From: Setaria digitata
Lineage: Eukaryota; Nematoda; Chromadorea; Rhabditida; Setariidae
Direction of reading: 5' to 3'
Assembly (NCBI GenBank): GCA_003640385.1
Contig: RCAB01000063.1
Coordinates: forward strand, 145,501-209,500
Length of the DNA: 64,000 nucleotides
The notes under the pieces are model-generated. The model worked only from the letters and a program-made list of their open reading frames with translations, made no database searches and had not been told where the DNA came from. This document shows, piece after piece, positions 13,461 through 25,288 of this stretch. Position 1 is the stretch's first letter. Every line of letters starts with the position of its first letter. A program made the translations under genes and the position numbers.

Positions 13461-14084
13461 GATATCATATTTGGTGATCAGAAGTGATAAACGAACACGA
13501 TAGTATATTACTAACAAACTACATGAATTATATGGTGAATGATTTAAAATCAATTACATTTATCATTTTTAAATCTTTTTCATTAATTACTTTTATTTAA
13601 TTTCCATAAAACTAGTCATTTGTTATCATAGAAATAAGTTAAATGAGCAAAAGACGGAAAAGGTGAATTTCTTTTGATATAATGAGCATTTATTTATAAG
13701 TAGCCAAATTTTTTTACAAGTTTCTAGCTAGCAGAGCAGAAATGATCAAAATATTTAAATTTTAATTCAACCATACAATTTGAAAAGGTATTTTCAGTAT
13801 TTGAAATAAATTTTTCTTTTTTTTTTTAAAAAAAAGGAAAAAAAAAACAAAAACTAAGCAAAATGAAATAAGTTATTGAAGGCTATCACTTAATGACTGC
13901 TATCATTTATCATTTTGCTATAAAGATATTCGAACTCTTAAAATGTCGCATATTATAATTTATTATGTAATGTTACTGGAATAAACTCCTTTATATTATA
14001 CATATAACTTATATCACCAATTGTTGACATTTTAAGGTTTGCTAAACAAAAAAGAAAGAAAAAATTACGGTAGAAATTGGTCAT

Positions 14085-14114
14085 ATAACCTTTATATATA
14101 TATATAAAGGTTAT
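14085..14114. repeat. 30-base perfect palindrome with an AT core
   Basis: ATAACCTTT and AAAGGTTAT flank an alternating TA core, so the whole 30 bases equal their own reverse complement. More TA repeat follows at about 14115-14126. It could extrude as a cruciform or be a remnant of a small inverted-repeat element; no flanking target-site duplication was recognised. Confidence 0.85.
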
Positions 14115-16983
14115 TATATATATATAAGGGATGAAATAGAAAGCTGTTATAGAATAAAGTTGGATATTTTGTTAATACTACGGGGAATAATAGATATCTG
14201 TGTGTATAAAACTCTATACCAATTCATATCTCTTTTAAAGTGAAAAATAAAGCTGAAAAATTCAAAAATTGCATTTATTAAAGGCCATATTTATGAGTTT
14301 ACATTTTAACTATAAAATGCAATGAACAAAAATGCGTGAAAATTATCTAGTGTCCAGCTTTTTTTTTTTTTTGCAATAATAATGCCAAGCAAATGTATTG
14401 TATTTCATTCATTTAGCTTCCTTCTTCTGCCCAGTTATTTAAAAAAAAAAAAAAAAAAAAATTGCAAATTATTCAATTAACTATCGATATGATGAAAAAA
14501 AAAAAAAGAAGGATTGATAAAATATGCAGCTGTCAAAACAAACGATTTGGTGGGGTTTGTTGGGTTATCTATGCTCAAAATCAATTCCAGTTTTATTCTG
14601 CAAAATTCCCAAAATTTTACAATGTTAGCACATGAAAAATATTTATTTAAAAAAAAAAAAATTTCTCACTTTTTCTTTTTTTTCTAATCATAAATTAAAA
14701 AATTTGCGTGAAATAACTGAATTTTAAATATCTGTTACTTGTAGTGAAGCACAATCCCCTTTCTTTTAAAACTTCATTGGAATCAAGATTCAAGTTTAAA
14801 TCTGTTTAATTTCAACAGTACATCCAGGAAAAAATCATAATCAATAAACTGTACTGATAAGTGGAAAGTTTGATTGAAGACAAATGACATCACTTGCTTA
14901 TACTTCATGGTTCTTGCCTTAATAATCAGTCAATCGTATTACATTTTATAGAAACTTTGTGAACAATTCATTGAACATCCACTGAACTAAAATGAGTGCT
15001 GAATCTCTGACTAAGTCAATAAAAATTAAATTTCTTAACTTTAGCTGATAAATTGTTTATATTTCAATATTCAATTTACTAAGCTGTCATAAAATGTAGT
15101 TTTTGAGGTAAAATTTTAATCATAGTCATAAATTACAGTTCATCGGACAAAATTTTATTACAATATCTAGAAGTGATAGCTTTATCGATAAAACTTGCTA
15201 GTTTCAAATTACTAAAACTTGCAATAATAGTATTTCAGCACTATTCAGTCCATTATTAAAAATTTAATTAACCTTGTTTATACATTCATCTCTTACTTGC
15301 TTATTCATGGGTGACCTGATTTACCTTTTATGGATTTATTTATCGATCGACTTAGACAGAAATCTGTATATTTATATATCTCAAAGCAGTAATAGTAAGT
15401 ACCACGAAAAATGATGACATATGTGCTAATTATTTCGTCTCATATAACCATACTTGCTGTATAATTTAAATTAAATTTTTTTTTTTTTTTAAATAAAAAG
15501 AAAAATGAAGAAGGAGAAGAGTTTACCGCAAAATAACTCTTTGAAAACTTGAGCCGTCGTTTTGAAGATTAAAATAATTTGCTATCGATTGAGAGAAATA
15601 TTCAGTTTCCTTTTGGCTTAATCTAGTAGAAATGAAGTACAGCAAAGAAATGTTTCCAAATGATTTCCTCAGCAAATGTTATCAGTTCTTGTGGCCCAGC
15701 CCAAACTGTCACTCATCCAACGAATGGCAATCGAGCCATTGAACCGCCTTCTTTCTCTTTTCAATGCCTTAAAATTCCCGTTTACTATACAGGAGGAACA
15801 TATCCTCAGGCTATATATCCATCGATCTGTCTATCTTGCCATCCATTCATCTATCTATTTGTCTATCCATATCAATCCATTGTTTTTTCTTCGCCATGGA
15901 AAATCGACAAGTATTTTCCTTCGGGCCAAGTTCGCCCAGCAATCCAATCAAATCAGATGAATCCCCTACTAAAATATATTTCTAATGGCTCGAAATTGTC
16001 GAAGTAACAAAGCCTAAGATCTCTCTTTCTCTAGGCCAAATAGTATTGCTTTGGACTGAAAATGTCCGCCTTCAAGGCCTTTCGTCAGCAAATTGAAGGC
16101 TTTCTTTTTGCATCCTTATTAACACACTGATGGTTGCACACGTCATATTTTATTGAATTTTGAAAAAAAAAAAAAAAACAAATATATATATATATATTAT
16201 ATATTTATAAATATATATTTGGTTAACTACATTTTGGTTTCATCTTTGCTTCCATTTTTATATTTTTTTGTGTAATTCTTCTCTCATCTGCTTCTATTTT
16301 ATCCTCAAAAAGCGAATCAAGAATCTCGAATACCTTTTTTTTTCTTGCATAAAAAAAACCAAGAAGAAATCTGATCTGAGACTTTTCCCTAAAAAAATCC
16401 AAATTTCAAAAAGAAAAATCACTTACGGTTGTATGAATAAAAATTCGGTAGTGATATGAATGTTTGTTTTTTTCCCTAAGATTATCATTAGCAGTGACAA
16501 TAGATTAGATTTCTTTGGATTCCACAATTTATTATTGAATGTTATTCTGTTATCAAACGAAATTCATTCGCCATTTGAAAATTAGAGTTTCGAATCCAGC
16601 AACCTAAGTAAAAGGTAGAAGTTTTAAACAGCAAACTTTTCTTAAACCTGGTAAGCTTTAATAATTGCAAATTAGAAACTGCCGATCAAATTAATACACC
16701 CAAGCACAGTAACCTTATTCCAAACTTGGCTAAAATCGAAAGCTGTGTCAACTTGAAAAATTTCCCAATACTTAATAACTTAAACTAGCTAAGTTATTTA
16801 GCCATCTTTTTTTGACCAACTATAAAATGCAATTTTATCAATTATAATAATTTGAAATTAAACAAAACTTATTAAAATCACAGTTATTTGATTTACAACT
16901 CAAATCAGCCATTGTTATAAGCAACAAAATAGTCAGATACAATTTTAAAATAAATATTACTGATTTCAAAAAAAAAAGAAAAC

Positions 16984-17038
16984 TTGAAAGATCAAAGATT
17001 AGCAGAAAGAACAGTATTTGGACAATAAAACTTTTCAC
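16984..17038 (-). CDS. Candidate first exon with signal peptide for the 7825-12535 gene
   Basis: ATG at 17038 opens MKSFIVQILFFLLIFDLS, a short basic start plus hydrophobic core typical of a secretion signal. The possible donor (TCAA|GTTTTC at 16984) leaves one base, exactly what the exon beginning at 12535 needs. The donor is weak and the intron would be 4.4 kb, so this is suggestive only. Confidence 0.3.
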
Positions 17039-19675
17039 TTCAGCGGTATCCTTCTTTGATACCGATACGAATCATCAGAACATATCTTTGCGATCCCTCT
17101 AATAACAATCTTTTATTTAGAACACATGTTTTACTTATATACATCCCAACTTTTTTGGCTATAAACTTTTTATTCATCTCTTTTGTTGCAAATCAATAAG
17201 CAAGTTTATTTATCTGACTAAATAACAACTAATCGAATATTAACATACAGTATCTACTGATTATAAAATTATCTGGTACAAACTGATATAATAAATTGTT
17301 TATAATATTCCTTACTAAATGCTACAAGTTTGTTATAAAATAACGTAATTTGAATATGTCAAGAATAGTAAAAGATAAGTTAAAACAAAAAAGAAAAACG
17401 GAAACCAAAATATATTTAAGATTCTGGTAATATAAATTCAAATTACATGCCTAAAATTGGTGATTTCAGAATTTTATTCCAACTCTAAAACATTTTTAGT
17501 TTTCAATAGCTTGACAGATATATCCTGATTAAATGGCAATAGTTTGTAGTTGTTTTATTAGGAAAAATATGAAATAATTTATAAATAATGAATAGCATTT
17601 GATTTGCATATTAATTTGAAATATATAAAATCAGTTTATAGTGTATAGTGAGCCTGGAATTTGCTGAATGCGGAATAAACTAATTATGAAATAAATGATC
17701 ATTGAAAGCAAGAAATCTTTACATTCCATCTATTCATCACAAATTCTCTTATAGACTCAAGTTGCTTGCTATCTTGCGATATCATTTCATTCTTAAATTG
17801 AAAATCTTTTAAATATATTTTTAATGTACAATATGATTTATAATAGAAATATTCTCAATTCTCACTTTTTTTTTGGTAGCCTCCAATTATCAAGTGAGAT
17901 CATATGTAAAGTGAAATGGTCAGAACGGCTGTCTCCCTTCAGTTAATATACTGAAACAAAAGTAGATGAGTGAAATGAAATAGAAAATTTTGGCATGATG
18001 ATGATCTGATGAAGCAGAAATAGGGCGTAGCATATGGACGGAAATTTTGTGGCCAAGGCAGAAAATTGTTGCTTGAAAGAAGCGATAATTAATGCATTCG
18101 ATCTGGCAACGACAATAGGGACAGGACAGCCCAAGCTATGCATTTAAATTTCGAAAATTATACTTTTATTCAAAATATAATCATTCGATACACAAACACA
18201 TATATATATATATATACACGTAATTGAATTTACTACTTCCAATTATCCTTTTCTTAAAATTTATGAGCACTCTTAAAATGTACCCGCTTCAATGCTAACC
18301 GTACTGATTAACTCGAATAATTTTAGATTCTATGAAGATTTACGAAGTATCAATCAAATGGGTCATCGTTTACTTACTTTTTACACATATATATATATAT
18401 ATATATATAAATTATATATATAAAATAAATTATATATATAATTTTTAATTAAAAATTATGAGCATTTTAATTAGAAGTAATTAAATTATTAAATATACAC
18501 TAAAAAATAAAAAAAAAGAGGCGGAATATTCTTAAAGCGATATTCCAATAGCTTTACATTGAATTATGTGATTGTCAGATGGTGGTTGGTTTGAAGTGCA
18601 GTAGGAAAACATCGCAAAATTTTTATCTAAAATTTAAATTGATCAAATTTTCTTTTCGTTGTAATTAATTGTGAAATATGGAGGTACAGTTAGATAAGAC
18701 AAATATTAATAATATAACTTACTTTTTTAATACTGCTGGACATTTTTTTTTTTTTATTCGCACCGCTTTCTATCAATTTTATGCGATGATTTATGGATTA
18801 CCAACTATGACAAAAATAATAATTTATGATAATTGTTTACAAGTCACGAAAGCTGTTCATAAATTTTCTCATTTCCTTTTTGTTTTAATTGTAAAAGAAA
18901 CTGGAATTACAGAATTCTTACTGCTCATATTTGTATGCACTTTCATCCTATATAACGTAATGCATTCAAAATTCGAATAGTGCAAAAAAAAATGAAAAAT
19001 ATAATAAATTAGTACATTGATTTCAATTTTCAATTAATTTTCAGTAATCCTCAAAAAAAGATCATTTTCTATTATTGCTTAAATTTGAAATAATTTAATC
19101 GATGATTGTGGAAGGATTTTGGAGAGAATACAGCATGCTTTCTGAAGGTTTTGAAACAAATTTTATACAGTGAAAACATAATGGAGGCATAGAAAAGGAA
19201 AGAAAACATTTAAATTCAAAAAGTAAACAAAGCACGTGATTTAATTTCAAAATCAAAGATGTCAGTCATCGAAATTTTCAATTTTGCTTTTTTGTATTTC
19301 TCACTATAAGAAAATCTCTTGAGAAATTATAAACTGAGTAAAGTACTGTTTGCGTGGAAAACATTGGCATGATAATTAAACAAAATAAGTTTACATATAA
19401 TAATAGGTATACAAAAAGTAAAAAGTTAAATATTTTAATACATACAAAACAAAGTTTCTGTTTGTTCTATGCTTTTTTCTTTTTCATTACAAGAAAATAA
19501 ATTCATCTTTTTGCTAAAATTTCGAATAAACTAAATGATAGAGGAACTCATTTTAGTGTTGCATTGTCAACAACATTCATTTCAATAATTGACCAAAACA
19601 ATTACTTAATTATTGATTTTACAGAAAACTGAAAATGACTTCACAGAATGAAATTGCAATTATTTGAAATTTCAA
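17039..19675. other. Intergenic region downstream of Wnt
   Basis: A+T-rich, with TA microsatellites at about 18197-18218 and 18386-18442. Two open frames of 66 and 100 codons occur here, but neither has recognisable domains or splice context. It presumably includes the Wnt 3' UTR. Confidence 0.5.
18386..18442. repeat. TA dinucleotide microsatellite
   Basis: Alternating TA runs with short interruptions (TATATATATATAAATTATATATATAAAATAAATTATATATA). A simple sequence repeat with no apparent function. Confidence 0.85.
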
Positions 19676-22600
19676 TTATTTGCAAAAATTATGGCTAACA
19701 GTGTGATGACACTTGTCACATTTCACTTCACAGCACCATACAAATTTACAACGACATTGTTGTTCTTCTACCGCACGAATTGTTGTATAACCTCGTCCAC
19801 AGCATAGTCTACAATTAAAGAATTATAAACTCTCACGATTTTAGTTTTTTTTCCCTGAGATTTCTTCATTTCAAAAAATCTATTTTCTTTTTTTTTTTTT
19901 TTTTGAGGAAATAATTTTTGAAGATTTCACAGTTTGAAAATCTAACTTTAGTTGAAATGTGTTTTTGAAATTTAAGAGTACTGCTAACAGTTTTTTTTTT
20001 TTACCCTGAAACATGCTTTAAATTTAGAAAATTATTAGTACAAAGGTCATAAAAATTAACATATTGCACTTGTCGAAACATTCTCGACCCTGTGGACTTC
20101 GGATATCGTTTAATTTATCTTCTTTACAATAATCTAGTGAATCATCCAAATAGACAAGTTCATTATCTAAAGCTAGTGCTTGTTCCGATTTGTGAAGATA
20201 TCTTCCGGAACGACTTCCTGTTCTTTCTATTTGTGATATTAAACCTTTACCCTCAGGTGATACACTAACCTGAAATTGTTCATTGGAACTTTAAAAAGTT
20301 ATAATTTTTTTGAAATAGCACGCAATCTAAACATTCAACGATTAAAAATCAACAAAAGAATAATGTAATGAACGGTGTAAAATGTGTAAAATAAACCTTG
20401 GCCGCATGTGAATATTTCTTTCTTAACAGTAGGCCAACTTCTTCCAATTTTGGTACAACTTTCCAGCATGTTTGCATTACGCATGAGCCACTAACACCGT
20501 GACATTTGCACTCACGATGAACGCTATTTGAGACAGCTTTTCGTCCAACTCGATTATTGTGTAGATTCATCATTGAACTAAAAATATGTGGAGCAAATTA
20601 TAACGCAAATCACAAAATTCCTATAAAATTGGTTACAGAGAAAGGAAATATTGAAGCAACATGATCATGGATACATTATGATTATCAAAAAATATCAGGA
20701 AAATAGTAATTAAAAACGAGAACTTAAATTATCTACTATCTTATTATCAAATTGATCAGTATGGAAGCTCTCGAAAGCATCTCTTATTAAAACTGTTCAT
20801 TTTAAGTTAGTTATCGACGATTTGATTTAGGCTGAAACGAATTTTTGCTTATTTGTTTCACATTCTTTTTTGCACATTTAGATAACTAAACAAAATTGCA
20901 CAGAATAAATTTGCAACAACAGCAATATCCATATGCATATATAGCGGTTAGAAATCACTTATTTTCGCAAATAAAATATAATTAATTAACTCAACCAAAA
21001 CATTTAATTCAAGAACAAAAACAATAAAGGTAAAAAATAATAATTAAACCGAAAAGAAAGTAAATATTATTAATATGTAATTAAGAAGTAATAATAGAAA
21101 CCGAGCATCGTCAGTATGCGCTGAATCAGCTGCATCCATGAATTTACGTCCAAAGTTATTCGCATATTTGACGTTATCCGAGCAACCAGACCACCTGAAC
21201 TGTTTGGTGATACGCTTCGGGTGTACGCCACAACTGCAACTTGTGATAGCACCTTGAGCGCATGCTTGTGCTAATGCTCGAGTTACTGCTGCGGATGATA
21301 TAGCAAATACGTAAGCTGATTCTTTGCTTCCAACTAAACAAATTCCATAAATGTGTTTTGAATTTTAATGAAAAAAACAAAATATGAAATCTGCAATTTC
21401 AACCAAAAAAAATTTTATACATATATATTTTTTTTTTTTGGAAATTTTTTTATAAATTTTTGTCTTAAATCTTTTGGTTTTCACTTCTCAGCAAGTTTTG
21501 TTATCTACTAAAAAAAAAAAATAAATAATAAATAAATTTAATTTTTTATGCAAAAGCATATATTTAGTAGGTAGCAACAACTGCGTAATATAATTACTAC
21601 TTATTGATGACCAAAACAGATTGTTAAATTTTAATAGTTCGATGCAACCAACAAGGCTGAATTTTATTAGTAGTATTATTTTGTTTCCAATTCATGAATT
21701 CATTTAAAATATACTTTTAAGATGCGAAAGAGCGAAACCATTGCGACTCGCTGAACAATTCCATCGTTGATCATAAAACTGACTTCGGCATTCGTATACG
21801 GCAGCTTTTAAACCTTTTACAATATAACGTATCGCTGTACGGTGCCGCAAGCACAAATCATTCTGTCGTCTAGTTAATCCAGGTAGCAAACCACACAGAG
21901 CACCATCATCACGGAAGACATTATTCGGTGCTTCCGGAAGCAACCTATAACTTTCACTCGTTAAATTCGACATTCCAAAAATTCACACAGCATTTTAAAT
22001 TTATATTTTGGTAATAACTGTCAACTATTTCCCGAAATTCACGTTTTACATTTTTAAAAATTAATAATAATTAATAATGATAAATAATATTACCGAAATT
22101 AATAAGTAATAGCCAGTAAATATCAAGATTAGTATTTAACAGTTTACAATTATTAATCATTAATCAGTAATAGTAATGATAAGTAATAATGGCAAAAATA
22201 ATAGTATTAATAATAGAAGTCAGCTAATAAATCCTTTCTAGAAATTTTAATTCATGCATATAACACTTCTGGAAATGTTAAAATGAATTCAAATTTTTTA
22301 AATATGCAATATTATAGCATATTCACACAGTCTACCAACGAAATGATATGAATCAAATAAACGAGTTCCTTTCCTACTTTACCTTTTTTTTTTGTATCAA
22401 ATAAATAAAAAAAAAAAAAAAGTAATGATAATAGTGCACGGGAAGATATCAAAATAGGTAATTTACGACATATCCTCGTATATATGATACCCTTCATATG
22501 AGCCACAATGAGATTTACAACCAATGGTTGCATCAAATTAATGTTTTCTAGTCTTCTAATTCCTAGATAGAACATTGCCGCTGGATTTATTTGCACCTGG

Positions 22601-23597
22601 TGCGCCAAAATAATACAGGCCATAATTTTTATTTATTAATTTTTTTCATGCATTCATCTTCTATAAAACGAAAAAGTAGTTCTTTTTTTTCTTATTCTAA
22701 ATCATATTAGAGATTTCTCATATGATGGAAAGTTGAAGGGTGAAATCTAATTATTTTATCGACAATTATGTCGACCTTTAATTAACAAAATCATTTTTAT
22801 GCTGCTAGAAGAAAACGAAACAGGAAAAAGTTTGCCTCTTGCTACGATTGATATCAGCGTGAAATTTAATTTATTTCGATCTATTCGCTTAAGAAGTGCC
22901 ACTTGATGAAGCATTATTTCTACAAACTAATTTACTCGTATCATTAACAACTGATTATTTAAAACCTTATCATATGCAAGTATAAATTTTATTGAAATTC
23001 GACCTTGATATCATGAAGGAATCTGATCTTATCATTTAAGTCATGCAAAGTTTGCAATTAGCAAGAATCTTTTAGAGTATCAGTTGGAAAAAACTTTGCT
23101 TAACTGATAATTCCATATAACAAATGTAATACAATTGCCGATGATTATGCGAAAAATATGCTACTTTCGTTATTCCAAACAATTCTTTTTTCCATTACCA
23201 AATTTTGTTTGATTTTAATTTCGGTCTTATTTTATCACTGATTTTGACTTTTCCTTTTATTTCTACTTCATACTCATTATATGTTCCTTTTTTTTTTTCA
23301 TTTATAGAACTAAAATAATTATATGATAACAAGAAAAAAAAGAAACATAAGCATGGTATTTTCAACCGATTTTTTTTCCTCCTTTTGCACAAAAAAAGCA
23401 CTTACAAATAAATAGAAGAGATTTCATTCTTCTTCCGTAAACAATTTTCAATTGTTTTAATTTAGCAATCTGATTTATCAAGTACAATTTTAATTGGTCA
23501 AGGGAAAAATAAAAATAACTTACCACCAGCAGTATGACAATGAAGTGAAATAACTGAAAACTGTGAGAAATAAGACGGAAGTATGACACATTCGCAT
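19676..23597 (-). CDS. Wnt family secreted signalling protein
   Basis: Secreted lipid-modified ligand for Frizzled receptors. Six minus-strand exons join in phase: 23597-23524, 21944-21715, 21333-21102, 20577-20397, 20269-20061, 19808-19676 (TAA), 352 residues, the usual Wnt length. Exon 1 encodes the signal peptide (MRMCHTSVLFLTVFSYF) and ends in the WW found near many Wnt N-termini. Family landmarks in order: LTRRQNDLC, YECRSQF.DQRWNCS, SKESAYVFAISSAAVTRA, QFRWSGCSDNV, HNNRVGRKAV, CKCHGVSGSC with Ser208 as the acylation site used by Porcupine, the C-terminal LCCGRGY and FVWCCEVKCDKC. The mature part has 24 cysteines, the full family number, only if the exon 5 donor is placed at 20061 (AT|GTTAAT), which supplies the Cys before LCCGRGY. 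The loop between that Cys and the preceding one is very short (three residues). Subfamily not assigned; the LPGLTRRQ start recalls Wnt9/10-type proteins, but five nematode Wnts would have to be compared. Confidence 0.96.
21945..23523 (-). other. Wnt intron 1
   Basis: This 1.6-kb intron separates the signal-peptide exon from the body of the Wnt gene. It has a strong donor (GTG|GTAAGTT) and a GTTATAG acceptor. A 103-codon open frame at 22312-22623 on the same strand has no Wnt similarity and breaks no splice rule, so it is read as intron. Confidence 0.8.
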
Positions 23598-25288
23598 ATT
23601 CGTGGTTATCCCTAATAGTAGCAGAATTAACAGAAATAATAAAACTAAATATGCAGTATGCTGTATTTATAAGAGTCGATCGAAGTAGGATGGATCTATC
23701 GTAACATTTACAATTTATGATAACTGTATATCTTCAAGTGATATTTAGAATGGCGCCGCCTTCGTTTATTGCTTTTAACCGTTCTTTCATTATCAATCCT
23801 TTTTCATCATCCTTACTATTTCCTCCCGATCTCATTGCTTAATCAGGCAGGCTATTTGTCCTCGTTGTTGTTGCTTTTCGCCTCGTTGATATTCGTAAAA
23901 TTCTCTAATTATATGAAAAGGGCATCAGCTCATGATCTCCTAAAAATTGTAAATCATTATTAGGAAGGGACATACATATGCATTGATCATCATCTTCTCA
24001 CATAACTGTCATACTTTTAGCCAATAAATGATATTGCTTAATGGTCACAACAAATATATACATTTCTTTTTTTTCAAATCAAGAATTTTGATTCCTTATA
24101 TGCATATTTGAAGAAATTAAAAACTGGCATTTCTTAATGTAATTCAGGAAAATCCCAATAATAGATTGTTCCAATATGGAGAACACGTAGGTAGTAAGTA
24201 GTACACTGCTCCAACATCAAGACCTGGTATCGATAGCGTCCTACATTTCTAAAGTGGAGAATGCCAACAACTTCTAGCTTTTTGGTGACCTGACTCAGGA
24301 ATATCCAAACCATTACATATGTGAATATTCATTTTCTCTTTTGAAAAATTTTCTTTTAATTCCAATAAATCCACACTTAATGCTATTTCCAAGATATAAA
24401 TTAGGAGTGCACAACTTTAGTTCAAAGACTTTTATCTTCCAAGAAAAAATCTAACAGAATAATGTACAATAATTATTTAAAAACGGAAAAAAGGCATTTT
24501 AAATGCACTAATTTATGGCATATTTATGTGTATATTTCAGATAAGGCCTAGTCAAAAGAAAATTGATGGAACAGCCCTTAACGGATTAATAAAGAGCGTG
24601 TGGAAATTGAGAAGGCATACACATTACGTAAAATGAGATAAATTAGCTATTTGGTTCTTTGAATCCCTCTGAAAATATTTAGAAGAATGGAATGAGAAAA
24701 AGCTTCATGAAGCGATCTTTCTCTATCCTACTTCTTTCTCAATTATCACTGCAAATATTTTGGAAGAAAATTGTGAACCAAGACTAAACATGCACAAAAA
24801 ATAAGTAAACTGGGATATATTCACCAAGGATATGAAGAAGGATATACTCTAATGATCAAAACGCAGAAGTAATACATGTACAGAGCTGAAAGAAAAACAG
24901 GGTTTAATAAAACATAGCAATGAAGCCTTAACAATTCCCTATTTTTAGTGAGATCTGTGATGAAACCGATAAAGTAAAATGGCAACAAAAGATGGAACGA
25001 TAGCTGAAATATGAAAAAATTTGCATGTTACTGCATTTGCAACTGCAGTGAGACGAAAGAAACATAATATACAAACTATAATCGATGCTTCCTTTTATTA
25101 ATAACAGCAAAAGCATTTAACCATTTAACCGCTAGAATGCAGCTTTTTACAGCATCATATTTTATGCTCACCACACACTTATTATGTTGGATTGGTACAG
25201 ACGATAACAAAGGATTGCAGGAATACGCTAAGATGATAAAGCAAAAACGATTAAAAAAAATGAAAAAAAATTAAAAAGGCTTCACATA
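23598..25288 (-). promoter_or_regulatory. Intergenic region between receptor 3' end and Wnt start
   Basis: About 1.7 kb upstream of the Wnt ATG, presumed to contain its promoter and the 3' UTR of the type I receptor. No specific motif can be defended by eye, and no exon was recognised. Confidence 0.35.

Larger units (their letters stand above)
12536..16983. other. Gene-poor region, possibly an intron, with purine tracts and an AT palindrome
   Basis: No supported coding exon. It holds A-rich purine tracts at about 13089-13160 and 13300-13430, a following T-rich pyrimidine tract, a 30-base palindrome at 14085-14114, and a less A+T-rich patch at about 15650-16110 with imperfect ATCTATC/GTCTATC tetranucleotides. 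If the signal-peptide exon at 16984-17038 is real, the whole stretch is one 4.4-kb intron. Confidence 0.5.

Noticed and set aside
15660..16007. Two overlapping open frames of 94 and 115 codons on the plus strand
   Set aside because: They run through imperfect tetranucleotide repeats, give no recognisable domain, have no splice context, and one cancels the other.
16570..16605. tRNA-like B-box (TTTCGAATCCAGC)
   Set aside because: No matching A-box, anticodon stem or acceptor stem could be found upstream.
17943..18143. 66-codon open frame on the minus strand near the Wnt 3' side
   Set aside because: No domain, no adjoining exon in phase, and length expected by chance.
18678..18980. 100-codon plus-strand frame starting ATGGAGGTACAG
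   Set aside because: Phe/Ile/Tyr-rich composition typical of translated A+T-rich non-coding DNA; T runs inside; no clear upstream or downstream exon.
21945..21973. Apparent Wnt start codon at 21973
   Set aside because: It lacks a signal peptide and has a stop just upstream; the acceptor at 21945 joined to exon 1 restores WW and a proper secretion signal.
22312..22623. 103-codon minus-strand frame inside the Wnt gene
   Set aside because: Lies wholly in Wnt intron 1; the signal-peptide exon at 23597-23524 joins exon 2 perfectly without it.
24100..25100. Possible transposon remnant between Wnt and the receptor
   Set aside because: No transposase motif, terminal inverted repeat or continuous frame was found.
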